The position numbers and the translations under genes were made by a program. This document shows, piece after piece, positions 40,446 through 49,426 of a stretch of 51,885 bases of DNA. Origin of the DNA: Actinomadura sp. 7K507 (GTDB taxonomy: Bacteria; Actinomycetota; Actinomycetes; Streptosporangiales; Streptosporangiaceae); contig NZ_SMKK01000025.1 in NCBI RefSeq assembly GCF_004348425.1, positions 1 through 51,885 on the forward strand. Direction: 5' to 3'. The notes below the pieces were generated by a model that did not search any database, was not told where the DNA came from, and was given only the letters and a program-made list of their open reading frames with translations. How positions within the stretch are numbered: the stretch's first letter is position 1; each line of letters starts with the position of its first letter.

Positions 40446-41315
40446 ATGAAGGCAGAGCGGCCACAGAAGGCGACCAGCGCCCGACCGCGGTCGGCGGCTT
40501 CGGAGACGCCGACCGGGGCCGTCGAGGCGGCGCCCCAAGGGCCGAGTGTCGCCTCGCGTGTAATCGCCCTGCTCGACCTTGTCGGTCGGCGGGAGAACGG
40601 CGTGGGACCTCGCGAGGCCGAGCGCATCACCGGCATCGACCGGTCCGCGGCCAGCCGGCTGTTCCGCCAGCTCGAGAGCCTGGGATGGGTGCAGCACGGC
40701 GAGGAGCGTGGGACCTACACCGTCGGGCCGGAGTTTTTCGCGGTGGCGGCCGCCGTGCGTCAGCGCGACTCCCTGTGGCGGGCGGCGAAGCCGCTTCTGG
40801 AGAGCCTCACCGAGCAGTTCGACGAGACCACGTACCTCGCCGTACGGCAGGATCATCAGGTGGTCTTCCGAGACAAGGTCGACTGCGCGCAGCGAATCCG
40901 CTACATCCTCGAACTCAATGAGCCGTTCCCGTTGACGACCGGCGCGTCGGGACGTGCGATCCTCTCGGCGCTACCGAACTCCGAGGTCGACGAGATCCTC
41001 GCAGCGGGCCTGACGGCCTACACGCCGGACAGCATCACCGAAGCCGACCATTACCGAGCGCAGCTGGCTCATGACCGTGAGCTGGGCTACGCCTACTCCA
41101 AGAGCGGCTGGGTCGCCCGCGGCGGCGGCGTGGCGAGCCCGTTCTTCGACGCCGGCGGCCGGTGCCATGGAGCGATCACGCTCAGCGCGCCGATCGATCG
41201 ACTGGGCGCCGACCGTGCGGCGGTCATCGGCCCCGCCGTACGGGCGGCGGCCGAGACGCTGTCGCGCCGGCTCGGCTACACGGCCGACGAGGACGCTGAC
41301 ACCGCTGTGCCGTAA
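40446..41315 (+). CDS. IclR-family transcriptional regulator
   Basis: A 289-aa regulator. An unstructured N-terminal tail (1-37) precedes the winged helix (VASRVIALLDLV ... GPREAERITGIDRSAASRLF, about 38-95) and the IclR effector-binding domain (LEELTEQFDETTYLAV-like region near 120, VDCAQRIRYILELNEPFPL, TTGASGRAILSALP, SKSGWVARGGGVASPFFDA). ATG 40446 is preferred; TTG 40362 would add 28 residues. It is divergent from one ligase and converges with another, in the middle of the catabolic cluster. IclR proteins bind 13-15-bp palindromes like the five found here, so it is the leading candidate for their reader. Confidence 0.88.
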   Translation: MKAERPQKATSARPRSAASETPTGAVEAAPQGPSVASRVIALLDLVGRRENGVGPREAERITGIDRSAASRLFRQLESLGWVQHGEERGTYTVGPEFFAVAAAVRQRDSLWRAAKPLLESLTEQFDETTYLAVRQDHQVVFRDKVDCAQRIRYILELNEPFPLTTGASGRAILSALPNSEVDEILAAGLTAYTPDSITEADHYRAQLAHDRELGYAYSKSGWVARGGGVASPFFDAGGRCHGAITLSAPIDRLGADRAAVIGPAVRAAAETLSRRLGYTADEDADTAVP

Positions 41316-41316
41316 C

Positions 41317-41392
41317 GGGCGGCTCAAGAACCGCGGCCGCCCTCCCTGCGTGATCTCCACGGTCGCACTCCTCGCGGCCGGGCGGGGCCGCG
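41317..41392. terminator. Convergent terminator region
   Basis: Two hairpins lie between the convergent IclR and long-chain ligase genes: GGGCGGC/GCCGCCC (41317-41323 with 41336-41342) and CGCGGCC/GGCCGCG (41373-41379 with 41386-41392, 6-base loop). Confidence 0.6.
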
Positions 41393-41411
41393 GCGCCGTG
41401 GCGCGCCCCCG

Positions 41412-43091
41412 TCACTCGGCCTCGTACAGGCGGTCGATCTCATCGGCGTAGCGCTCGGCGATCACCTGGCGCCTGAGCTTCATCGTCGGCGTGAGCTCGG
41501 CACCCGGCGACCACTGCTCCGCCAGGATCGTGAACTTCTTGATCTGTTCGACGCGGGAGAGATTCACGTTGGCCCGCTCGACCTGGGCACGTACCTCCTC
41601 GGCCAGCCCCGCGTCAACGACCGGCCGCCCGCCCATCGACGCGGGTTCCAGCACGATCAGTGCGACGTTGTACGGTCTCCCATCACCGATCACGCACACC
41701 TGACCGATCAAGGTCCCCGCCGAACGCACCGCCAGCTCGATGTTGGCCGGGGACATGTTCTTGCCGCCGGCGCTGATGATGAGCTCCTTCTTGCGGTCGA
41801 TGATCCAGAGGAAGCCGTCCTCATCGATCCGGACGATGTCGCCTGTGTGGAGCCAGCCGTCCGGATCGATCGTCTCCGCCGTGCGCTCGGGGAGACCGCG
41901 GTAGCCCCGCATGACCTGCGGGCTCCGGATCAGCAGCTCACCGTCCGGCGCCATGGCGGTTTCGACCTGCGCGAAAGGCCGGCCGACGCTTCCGGGACGG
42001 ATCGCGTCGGGCGTGTTCCCCGCCGGGCAACCTGACGTCTCCGACATGCCCAACACCTCGCAGAGGGGCAGTCCCAGTGCGGTGAAGAACTCGACCACCG
42101 CTATCGGCGTGGGCGCCGAGCCGGTGATGATCCATCGTGTGTCGGCCAGCCCGAGCCTCTCGCGTACTCCCGCGGCGATGGCCGGGTCCGCCGCCACGTC
42201 GGCCAGCAGGTCACCGGAGTACGACGCCTCGATCGCGGCCTTGAACTTCTCCCAGACCCGCGGCGGGGCACCGAAGAACGTGGGACGCGTCGATGCGACG
42301 GCGGCGGGGAGGTTCGAGACGTCGGCGACCGTGACCAACGTGTTGCCGTACGTCATGAACGACGAGTAGTGCGAGCTCCACCTGTCGGCGACGTGTGCTG
42401 CCGGGAGGAACCCGACCTGTCGCCCGCCACCGGCCAGCGGCATGGCCGCGTGCACGGCACGCAGCTGCGCGAGCATGCCGGCATGGGTCAGCTCGACGCC
42501 CTTCGGCGGCCCCATCGTTCCCGACGTGTAGATAATGGTCAGCGGGTCGTCCGGCTGAAGGTCGGCGGCGCAGCCGAAGTCGAACGTCGTCTCGTCGGAG
42601 GCGAGCTCTCGCAGAAGGTCCTCGCAGCCGTCGACGAGCTCGTCGATCACCAGGATCTGCGTGATCGGTGCGCCCAGGGACTGCGCTTGGCGAAGCACCG
42701 GGACGAACGACGACTCGGCCACCACAAGCCGGGTCCCGGCATCGGACAACAGGAACCGGACCTGGTCGGGCGAAGAGGTGTTGTAAACGCTGAACGGCAC
42801 CGCGCCGAGGACCATCGCCGCTGCGTCGGCGACGTGGAACTCTGGAAGATTGCGCATCATCAGCGCCACCGCATCGCCCCGGCCCACCCCCAGCGACCGG
42901 AGCCGTCCGGCGATCGCCCCGATCCGGGCGTACGCCTGGGCGTAGGTCCACTCGGCGCCGGACTCATACGAGCGCAACGCGACCCGGTCCGGGTGTTTCG
43001 CGACGACGTTGAGAAGCACGTCGCATACTGTGCGGGCCTCTTCCAGGCGCGCCTGGACCTTGGTCGCCGCCGGTGAGTCCTTCGTCGTCAT
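41412..43091 (-). CDS. Long-chain-type acyl-CoA synthetase
   Basis: A 559-aa AMP-forming ligase of the long-chain fatty acid type (FadD15-like). YTSGTMGPPKG near 188, a VGFLPAAHVADRW segment near 230, GMSETSG near 345, LHTGDIVRIDEDGFL near 415 and IDRKKELIISAGGKNMSP near 432 are present, with the C-terminal PTMKLRRQVI ending that holds the catalytic Lys. I prefer ATG 43091, because GGAGG lies seven bases upstream; an ATG two codons earlier is too close to it. It starts 17 bases after the stop of the hydrolase gene on the same strand, so the two form an operon under operator 3. Confidence 0.9.
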   Translation of the reverse strand: MTTKDSPAATKVQARLEEARTVCDVLLNVVAKHPDRVALRSYESGAEWTYAQAYARIGAIAGRLRSLGVGRGDAVALMMRNLPEFHVADAAAMVLGAVPFSVYNTSSPDQVRFLLSDAGTRLVVAESSFVPVLRQAQSLGAPITQILVIDELVDGCEDLLRELASDETTFDFGCAADLQPDDPLTIIYTSGTMGPPKGVELTHAGMLAQLRAVHAAMPLAGGGRQVGFLPAAHVADRWSSHYSSFMTYGNTLVTVADVSNLPAAVASTRPTFFGAPPRVWEKFKAAIEASYSGDLLADVAADPAIAAGVRERLGLADTRWIITGSAPTPIAVVEFFTALGLPLCEVLGMSETSGCPAGNTPDAIRPGSVGRPFAQVETAMAPDGELLIRSPQVMRGYRGLPERTAETIDPDGWLHTGDIVRIDEDGFLWIIDRKKELIISAGGKNMSPANIELAVRSAGTLIGQVCVIGDGRPYNVALIVLEPASMGGRPVVDAGLAEEVRAQVERANVNLSRVEQIKKFTILAEQWSPGAELTPTMKLRRQVIAERYADEIDRLYEAE

Positions 43092-43107
43092 CCTCATGCC
43101 TCCGGGG

Positions 43108-44292
43108 TCACCCGCTGAGTTTGTCGTCGAGCCAGTCGCCCATGTCGCGCTGGGCGACTCCCAGGGAATCGAGCTGGCAATGGGCGCTGCCCGGCGTGCC
43201 TGCCGGGTAGATCAGCAGTGTCTTGTCGGGGTGGACGACGTCGTCGTAGACGGCCTGCGCATCGGACGGCGGGACCAGGGCGTCACTCTCTCCGTGCATG
43301 ATCAGGATCGGCGCCGAGACGTTGCGCATGACGTCGGGCCCCAGCTGGAAGAGCGACGCGGTCTCGATCAGCGCTCCCCGCCCTTCGACACCGAGGAATC
43401 GCTCAAGCTGCCGGACCCGTGATCCGCGGCGTCCGGCGACCGCCGCCTCATCGAAGACCCGGGCGAAGTTCCCGTTCACGGCCCCCCAGATGACGGTCGC
43501 CTTCAACCGCGGCTCGAACGCCGCCGCACGCGCGGCGAAGTAGCCGCCCAAGCTCGACCCGATCAGGCCGAGGCGGTCGGCGTCGACGCCGGGCCGTGCC
43601 CCGATGAAGTCCACCGCGGCCGCGGCGGCGACCTCGAAGTCGTGGCGCCCATGGATGCCGCGCGTCTTGGCCTCGCCCTGGCCAGGGCCGTTCAGCAGCA
43701 GGACCGCGTAGCCCCGCTCGACCAGAGCGGCACCGATCTTGAAGTACTGCTCCTCGGCCCAGGCGTCGATACCGCCGAAGTCGATCACCGCGGGCACCTT
43801 CGCGCCATCCGCCGCCTCTGGCACGCAGAGATATCCGGGCAGCGACGCGCCCTCATAAGGCACTTCGACCGGAACGAAGGCAGGATGCATGAGGGCGGCC
43901 GCCTCCCGGAAGCACCGGATCGACCCCTCCAACCCGGGAGCGACCTCGTGCTCGCCGCCGATGTCGGCCATCTGCCCGGAGATCCGGTGATAGATCGTCG
44001 CCCTGAGGAAGTAGTCGCGTGCCGACACCGTGTGCCCGGCTGCCAGCGAGGCTCGGGCGTCGCTCTCGATGCGCTCGGCCAACGCGCCGAAGCCGGCCTC
44101 CCAGGCCGCGTTGTCACCGACTGGCAGGGACTTGGCCACCGAGTGCACTTCGCTGAAGTCGGCTCCCCTCACGTAACAGTAGGAGAAGAGCCTGATCATC
44201 TGAGTGGACCACTCGAGGTTGTCTGGAAAGTACTCGAACGCGCCGAACGGGGGCTCGTAGGCGGGTGCGTCGGTGGCCACGCTGGTCGTCAT
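43108..44292 (-). CDS. Alpha/beta hydrolase, dihydroxypseudooxynicotine-hydrolase-like
   Basis: A 394-aa hydrolase with a long helical N-terminal cap (1-150) and an alpha/beta core. The nucleophile elbow GSSLGGY is near 244, the acid in HGESDALVPP near 334 and the histidine in GSAHCQ near 371. The overall pattern resembles the carbon-carbon-bond hydrolase family named after 2,6-dihydroxypseudooxynicotine hydrolase, so a beta-diketone or acyl cleavage step is possible; the substrate is unknown. ATG 44292 has GGAGG eight bases upstream; a TTG five codons earlier would overlap that site. Operator 3 lies 17 bases upstream. Confidence 0.87.
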   Translation of the reverse strand: MTTSVATDAPAYEPPFGAFEYFPDNLEWSTQMIRLFSYCYVRGADFSEVHSVAKSLPVGDNAAWEAGFGALAERIESDARASLAAGHTVSARDYFLRATIYHRISGQMADIGGEHEVAPGLEGSIRCFREAAALMHPAFVPVEVPYEGASLPGYLCVPEAADGAKVPAVIDFGGIDAWAEEQYFKIGAALVERGYAVLLLNGPGQGEAKTRGIHGRHDFEVAAAAAVDFIGARPGVDADRLGLIGSSLGGYFAARAAAFEPRLKATVIWGAVNGNFARVFDEAAVAGRRGSRVRQLERFLGVEGRGALIETASLFQLGPDVMRNVSAPILIMHGESDALVPPSDAQAVYDDVVHPDKTLLIYPAGTPGSAHCQLDSLGVAQRDMGDWLDDKLSG

Positions 44293-44308
44293 GCGAGATA
44301 CCTCCAAT

Positions 44309-44321
44309 GAGACAGTGTCTT
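44309..44321. promoter_or_regulatory. Regulon operator 3 (hydrolase-ligase operon, minus)
   Basis: GAGACAGTGTCTT is directly before the GGAGG of the hydrolase gene. On the minus strand a TTGACG with a CAGTAT/TATGCA-like -10 lies upstream. Confidence 0.75.
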
Positions 44322-44453
44322 ATTCCTGCATACTGGCACCCGTTGCAGGGCGGCGTCAACGGCCTCCGGCTCCGGTCGCCAGGTCGCGGCGGAGACGACG
44401 TCTCAGCATTGCCGCCTCGGGTGACCTCGGCCGCCGGCCAATGAGGGCGGCCG

Positions 44454-44503
44454 TTGACAGTGGTTCGCACGTCATCTACGGTCACGAATTAAGACACTGT
44501 CTC
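44454..44503 (+). promoter_or_regulatory. Promoter and operator 4 of the plus-strand ligase
   Basis: TTGACA (44454-44459), 17 bases, TACGGT (44477-44482), then the palindrome AAGACACTGTCTC (44491-44503) over the expected start point. Layout and spacing copy those of the divergent ligase promoter at 40252-40297. It lies about 180 bases before the ligase ATG. Confidence 0.78.
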
Positions 44504-44682
44504 ATCCAGTTCTTTCAGCAACGCGAGGACGCCGAGCCTCCGGGCGCGATCACATTCCACTGGAACGGGCCGCCGAGGCTTTGCGGCAGCTGGATGAGCG
44601 GCTCGCGCCAGGCAAGGTCGCGCTGACGGTCCGGGCCGCACGGCGTACACCGATTCCCTAGGCACAGCCGGAGGTTCCATCC

Positions 44683-46242
44683 ATGTCGCACCTTCCCGGA
44701 TTCGGAGAATGGCTCTGGCGGCAGACCACGCGCATGCCCGACCGCGTCGCCCTGGTCTTCGAGGGCGAGACCTGGACCTATGCGGAACTCGACGCGGAAT
44801 GCGCACGGGTCGCGGCGGCACTCAGCGAGCTCGGTGCCGCTCGCGGAGACCGGGTCGCCTACGTGGGCGTGAATCACCCCGCGTTCGTCGCCGTGCTCTT
44901 CGGCTGCGCCCGGATCGGTGCGGTGATGACGCCGATCAACTGGCGCCTGACCGGCCCGGAAATCCAGTTCATCGTCGAGGATTCCGGGGCGAAGTTCCTG
45001 GTGTACGACACCGCCTTCGGGCCGGCCGTCGAGAGCATCGCGGCCGACCTCCCGGGCACGGAACTCATTCCCAACGATCTGGACGCAGAACCCCTGCTCG
45101 CTGGTCTGGCGGGCGACGGGTCGAACCCGCCGCCCGTCGCGACCGCCGGCACGGAGCTGGCCGTCCTGATGTACACCTCAGGCACCGAAGGCCGCCCGAA
45201 GGGCGCGATGATCACCTACGACAACATCATCGCGGCCGTCGTCTCGCACGACTGCACGCATGCGTACGGACCGGATCACGTCGCCCTGGTAGCCGCCCCG
45301 CTGTTCCACATCGGCGGGATCAACGTGAACTTCCTCAACACGTTCCTCAAAGGGGGGACGGTCGTCCTGGAACGCGGATTCGATCCCGCCCGGATCCTCG
45401 CGCTGATTCCGGATTACCGGGTGAACTCGTTCTTCGGCGCGTCGGTCATGCTGGAGATGATCGCCGCCCAAGACGGATTCGACGAGGCCGACCTCAGCTC
45501 GGTCGCCTGGGTGTATTGCGGTGGGGCGCCGGTCAAGGACGACGTCATCCGGTTGTACGCCCGGCGTGGTGTCCCGGTCTGCAACGGATACGGCATGACC
45601 GAGGCGGCGGCGATGATCAGCCTGACGATGCCCGAGGACGTCACCGAGCGGATCGGCTTCTCCGGGAAGCCGGGGCTCTTCGTGGACGTCCGTGTCGTCG
45701 ACGAAGCGGGCCGCGAACTCCGCGCGGGCGAGCACGGCGAGATCATCATCCGCGGCCCGAACGTGATCCGGGAGTACTGGAACCGCCCGGACGCGACGGC
45801 TGCCATCCGCGACGGCTGGCTCCATACCGGTGACGGCGGAGTGCTGACCGAGGACGGCTACGTCCGGGTCGTCGACCGCCTCAAGGACATCATCATCAGC
45901 GGCGGCGAGAACATCTCGTCGGCCGAAGTGGAGCAGTGCCTGCTCGAGCATCCGGACGTCGCTGACGCCGCCGTCGTCGGCACGGCCCACCCGAGGTGGG
46001 GGGAGGTGCCTTTGGCCTACGTGGTGCTTCAGCCGGCCTCGGCGGCGAACGCGGAGCACCTCCGTCGTCATGCGGCCGGGCGCCTCGCACGGTTCAAGCA
46101 GCCGGCCGAGTACAGATTCGTGTCGGCGCTCCCCCGGAACGCGTCGGGCAAGCTCCTCAAGACCCAGCTGCGCCGGTTCGGTGCGGGCGGGGAGTCGACG
46201 ACCGCCGCCGACCCGGAATCTCCGGCCGCTGCGCAGACCTGA
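44683..46242 (+). CDS. Acyl-CoA ligase (FadD-type)
   Basis: A 519-aa AMP-forming ligase. YTSGTEGRPKG near 164, a PLFHIGGIN segment near 205, GYGMTEAAAM near 304, LHTGDGGVLTEDGYV near 382, VDRLKDIIISGGENISS near 398 and catalytic Lys in PRNASGKLLKTQLRR near 490 are all present, so it should be active. The ATG follows GGAGG with eight bases between. It begins the plus-strand operon ligase - cyclase - DUF35 - thiolase, although the cyclase also has its own operator. The carboxylic acid it activates is not known. Confidence 0.9.
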   Translation: MSHLPGFGEWLWRQTTRMPDRVALVFEGETWTYAELDAECARVAAALSELGAARGDRVAYVGVNHPAFVAVLFGCARIGAVMTPINWRLTGPEIQFIVEDSGAKFLVYDTAFGPAVESIAADLPGTELIPNDLDAEPLLAGLAGDGSNPPPVATAGTELAVLMYTSGTEGRPKGAMITYDNIIAAVVSHDCTHAYGPDHVALVAAPLFHIGGINVNFLNTFLKGGTVVLERGFDPARILALIPDYRVNSFFGASVMLEMIAAQDGFDEADLSSVAWVYCGGAPVKDDVIRLYARRGVPVCNGYGMTEAAAMISLTMPEDVTERIGFSGKPGLFVDVRVVDEAGRELRAGEHGEIIIRGPNVIREYWNRPDATAAIRDGWLHTGDGGVLTEDGYVRVVDRLKDIIISGGENISSAEVEQCLLEHPDVADAAVVGTAHPRWGEVPLAYVVLQPASAANAEHLRRHAAGRLARFKQPAEYRFVSALPRNASGKLLKTQLRRFGAGGESTTAADPESPAAAQT

Positions 46243-46271
46243 TCAACACCCGGTCGAGATCGAACTCTAGC

Positions 46272-46284
46272 GAGACATTGTCTC
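46272..46284. promoter_or_regulatory. Regulon operator 5 (cyclase gene)
   Basis: GAGACATTGTCTC, a perfect palindrome around its central base, lies six bases before the AGGAG of the cyclase gene. It implies a second promoter within the plus-strand group. Confidence 0.75.
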
Positions 46285-46299
46285 ATCAATAGGAGCACC

Positions 46300-47277
46300 G
46301 TGAACACCACACCGAACATTGCCACCGTCCGGGCACTTGGCGACAAGTACGGTAACTGGGGCAAATGGGGTGACGACGACGAGTTCGGCACGCTCAACCA
46401 CATCAAGCCCGAGGACGTCGTCAAGGCTGCCGGACTGGTACGCACCGGCCGGATCGCGGAGATGGGACTGCCGATCGACGATCAGGGGCCGCAGTCGGGC
46501 GGCGGGGGCCTGGGCCGCTTCAACCCCATCCATCTGATGATCCGTGACGGAGGGGACGTGGCGGCCGGCACGATGGTCCGCGACTTCTACGGCGGGCAGG
46601 ACCGCCACATGCGTGGGACCGATGACATCTTGATCATGCCGCTGCAGAGTGGCACGCAGTGGGACGCCCTGGCCCACATCTTTTTCGAGGGCAAGATGTA
46701 CAACGGCTTCACCGCCGACCAGGTGGGCAGCAAGGGCGCGCTGAAGAACGACATCACCGGCGGGTGTTCCCGGATGATCGGTCGGGGTGTGCTGTTGGAC
46801 GTCCCCGCAGCCAAGGGCGTCCGGTGGCTCCCGTCGGGCTACGCCGTCACCTCTGCGGACCTGGAGGAGTGCGAGCGCCGGCAGGGCGTCTCCGTCGGGC
46901 GCGGCGACTTCGTCTTCGTCCGCACCGGCCAGATGGCCGAGGTCCGAGACCGAGGCTCATGGGGTGACTACGCCGGCGGCGCGGCGCCGGGACTGGGCTT
47001 GGACGCCGTGCCCTGGGTCGGCGACCGAAAGATCGCCGCCCTGGCCACCGACACATGGGGGATGGAGGTGCGGCCCAACGAGACCCCCGACACCAACCAG
47101 CCGCTCCACATCGTCTTTCTCGTCTACATGGGCCTGTGGGTAGGGGAGATCTTCGACCTCGAGCCGCTGGCGCAGGCATGCTCCGAGGAGGGACGGTGGG
47201 AGTTCATGTTCTCGGGTCCGCCACTGCGCATCACCAGGGCGGTCGGATCGCCACTGGCCCCGGTGGCGGTGTTCTGA
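46300..47277 (+). CDS. Cyclase-family metal-dependent hydrolase
   Basis: A 325-aa protein of the cyclase/kynurenine-formamidase-like superfamily (PF04199). The metal-binding region reads SGTQWDALAH near 113-122, with Gln where short members have His (HxGTHxD); the long subfamily often has this form. GVLLDVPAAKG near 165 and ATDTWGMEVRPNE near 252-264 fit the fold. Members hydrolyse amides, lactones or isatin-like rings; here the role might be ring opening in the pathway. GTG 46300 follows AGGAG. It is separated by only two bases from the DUF35 gene. Confidence 0.85.
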   Translation: MNTTPNIATVRALGDKYGNWGKWGDDDEFGTLNHIKPEDVVKAAGLVRTGRIAEMGLPIDDQGPQSGGGGLGRFNPIHLMIRDGGDVAAGTMVRDFYGGQDRHMRGTDDILIMPLQSGTQWDALAHIFFEGKMYNGFTADQVGSKGALKNDITGGCSRMIGRGVLLDVPAAKGVRWLPSGYAVTSADLEECERRQGVSVGRGDFVFVRTGQMAEVRDRGSWGDYAGGAAPGLGLDAVPWVGDRKIAALATDTWGMEVRPNETPDTNQPLHIVFLVYMGLWVGEIFDLEPLAQACSEEGRWEFMFSGPPLRITRAVGSPLAPVAVF

Positions 47278-47279
47278 GC

Positions 47280-47699
47280 ATGGCTGAGACCAAACCCGTC
47301 CCTTTTCCACGTGGCGAGGAAGAGTCCTGGTTCGAGGCCGCGGAAGGCGGCGCCATCCTCTACCAGCAGTGTGCCGAGTGCGGCGCCGTCCCGTCCTACC
47401 CGCGGACGATGTGCCCCTCATGCTGGTCAACCGCACTGGTGAACAGGACATCCTCAGGCCGCGGTGTCATACACACCTTCACGGTGCAGCACCGTCCGGG
47501 CGCAGCGGGATTCGCGGACGAGGTCCCCTACACCTTGGTCCTCGTCGACCTCGACGAGGGCGTTCGCGTACTCGCCGACCTGCGTGACTACGAAGAGGGC
47601 GCCCTCGCCGTCGGCATGCGCGTCAAGGCCCGCTTCGAGCCCGGCCCCGGGAACGTCGTTCTGCCACGATTCCGCCCCGCCGCACAGGAGACCACGTGA
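47280..47699 (+). CDS. DUF35 OB-fold / zinc-ribbon acyl-CoA-associated protein
   Basis: A 139-aa protein. An N-terminal helix, a rubredoxin-like zinc ribbon with CAECG and CPSC (near 36-54) and a C-terminal OB fold (RGVIHTFTVQHRP, LVLVDLDEGVRVLADLRD) match the DUF35 family. These proteins pair with thiolase-like enzymes and help bind the acyl-CoA, as in steroid side-chain retro-aldolases of the Ltp2/ChsH2 type. Its stop overlaps the thiolase start (GTGA), supporting a stoichiometric complex. ATG 47280 lies two bases after the cyclase stop. Confidence 0.88.
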   Translation: MAETKPVPFPRGEEESWFEAAEGGAILYQQCAECGAVPSYPRTMCPSCWSTALVNRTSSGRGVIHTFTVQHRPGAAGFADEVPYTLVLVDLDEGVRVLADLRDYEEGALAVGMRVKARFEPGPGNVVLPRFRPAAQETT

Positions 47700-48835
47700 G
47701 CGTCCGCAGCCTCGCGGCCATCGCCGGAGCCGGCGAAGCGGACATCGCGCCGGGCCACGGCCGCTCACCCCTCGGCCTTGCGGCCGAAGCGTCCCGGCGC
47801 GCGATCGCCGATGCCGGGCTGCGCAAGCACGACATCGACGCGGTCTTCGTCGCCTCCGCCTACCATGCCTTTCCCGCCCTCAGCGTGTGCGAGTACATGG
47901 GACTGCAACCGCGCTACCTGGACTCGAGCAACATCGGCGGATGCTCCTTCATCGCCCATCTGGCCCACGCGGCCGCAGCCATCGACGCAGGGCTGTGCGA
48001 GGTCGCCCTGGTGACCTACGGCAGCACCCAGCGCTCGGACGGCGGAAGACTGATCAGCATGTCGGAGAAGCTGGTGTTCGAGGAGCCGTACGGCCTGATC
48101 CACCCGGTCGGGAGCTTCGGCATGATCGCGCATCGCCACATGTCCGAGTTCGGGACGACCGGCGAGCATCTCGCCGCCGCCGCGGTCTCAGCGCGGGAGT
48201 GGGCGATCCGCAACCCGAAGGCGCGCTTCAGCGACCCGATCACCGTCGCGGACGTGCTCTCCTCCCCCATGATCGCCTCACCGCTCCACAAGTACGACTG
48301 CTGCCAGGTCACCGACGGCGGCGCGGCCGTGATCGTGACCTCGGCGGCGCGTGCCGGGCACCTGCCCCAACACCCGATCTACGTGCGTGGGGTCGCTGAG
48401 GAGAGCAACCACCGCAATATCCTCGCCATGCCCGACCTGACCTCCACTCGCGCAGGGGTCTCAGCGTCCCGCGCGCTCCGCATGGCTGGACTCGACCTCA
48501 GCGACATCGACACCGCGCACATCTACGACGCCTTCACCATCAGCCTGCTGATCCTGCTCGAGGACATCGGATTCTGCCCCAAGGGTGAGGGCGGGCCCTT
48601 CCTCGCCGACGGGAACATCGCCCCGGGCGGCACGCTTGCCGTCAACCCCAGTGGCGGAGGCCTGTCCCATCTCCACCCAGGGATGCTGGGCCTGTACCTG
48701 CTCCTGGACGCTATCGAGCAGCTCCGCGGCACAGCCGCCGAGCGCCAGATACCCGGCGCCGCCCACTCGCTGGTCCACGGCATGGGCATGACCCTGGCAG
48801 CCCACGCGACGGCCGTCCTCTCGCTCGAGCCCTAA
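47696..48835 (+). CDS. Thiolase-like protein (lipid-transfer/SCP-x thiolase type)
   Basis: A 379-aa thiolase-superfamily protein. It has an NIGGCSFIAHLA segment near 80-92 at the position of the thiolase nucleophile Cys, a CCQVTDGGAAVIVTS segment near 201-215, and the C-terminal SGGGLSHLHPGMLG and LVHGMGMTLAAH region near 320-370. With its DUF35 partner it is likelier to be a retro-aldolase or acyl-transfer enzyme of the Ltp2 kind than a classical beta-ketothiolase. GTG 47696 overlaps the DUF35 stop. Its stop overlaps the end of the convergent membrane-protein gene by four bases. Confidence 0.85.
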   Translation: MSVRSLAAIAGAGEADIAPGHGRSPLGLAAEASRRAIADAGLRKHDIDAVFVASAYHAFPALSVCEYMGLQPRYLDSSNIGGCSFIAHLAHAAAAIDAGLCEVALVTYGSTQRSDGGRLISMSEKLVFEEPYGLIHPVGSFGMIAHRHMSEFGTTGEHLAAAAVSAREWAIRNPKARFSDPITVADVLSSPMIASPLHKYDCCQVTDGGAAVIVTSAARAGHLPQHPIYVRGVAEESNHRNILAMPDLTSTRAGVSASRALRMAGLDLSDIDTAHIYDAFTISLLILLEDIGFCPKGEGGPFLADGNIAPGGTLAVNPSGGGLSHLHPGMLGLYLLLDAIEQLRGTAAERQIPGAAHSLVHGMGMTLAAHATAVLSLEP

Positions 48836-49389
48836 CGATCCGATCTGCCTGACGCGTGTCGCCAACGACACGCTGACCGGGCACACCGCCTGGAGTCCGA
48901 CTTCTCACCGACACCAGACGCCTGCACGGCGGCCTGCCTCCGCCGCCAGGTGCGGAAGTTGCGCACGAGCAGGACAGAGCCGATCGGGCAGAACAGCAGG
49001 AGCAGCACGGCACCGATGAGGGGTTTGAGCCACGGACGGCTGCCGGTCGGGTAGACGCGGTCGGCATCTGCGTCGCCGCTGGCGACCGCGCTCAGGGGCG
49101 ACGGCGGCCGGGCTCCGGCATCGGGTTCGACTCCTGCGAGCCGGACGTCCTCCAACCGCACGGAGCCGTCGTCACTGGTGAAGTCACCCACCCACCAGCG
49201 GTCGCCCCTGCCGCCGCCGTCCATGCGCTCCGCCGCGAAGACTCCCGGTACGCCGCCCTCAATGGCCCGGTAGGCGTCGATGCCGTTGACGAGTAGGCCA
49301 CCTCCCACCGTCAGTCCGAGCAGGAGAAGGAGGCTCACGCCGCACCACACGCCAAGGGTGGTCGGCCAGGTGCGGCGAGTGGAGGTCAC
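48832..49389 (-). CDS. Small membrane protein with two TM segments
   Basis: A 185-aa protein with a transmembrane helix near residues 12-35 (LGVWCGVSLLLLLGLTVGGG), an extracytoplasmic domain of about 85 residues (contains RWWVGDFTSDDGSVRLEDV), a second helix near 122-143 (LIGAVLLLLFCPIGSVLLV) and a basic, Arg-rich cytoplasmic tail. I do not recognise a family; related small proteins of unknown role occur in actinomycetes. It converges with the thiolase gene and overlaps its last four bases. Confidence 0.75.
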   Translation of the reverse strand: MTSTRRTWPTTLGVWCGVSLLLLLGLTVGGGLLVNGIDAYRAIEGGVPGVFAAERMDGGGRGDRWWVGDFTSDDGSVRLEDVRLAGVEPDAGARPPSPLSAVASGDADADRVYPTGSRPWLKPLIGAVLLLLFCPIGSVLLVRNFRTWRRRQAAVQASGVGEKSDSRRCARSACRWRHASGRSDR

Positions 49390-49426
49390 GGCACGTTACG
49401 CCAGTAAAGCGTTGGGGACCTGTCGG

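Noticed and set aside
46630..46670. Gln for His in the cyclase metal motif as a sign of inactivity.
   Set aside because: The long cyclase subfamily commonly has GTQWD in this place.
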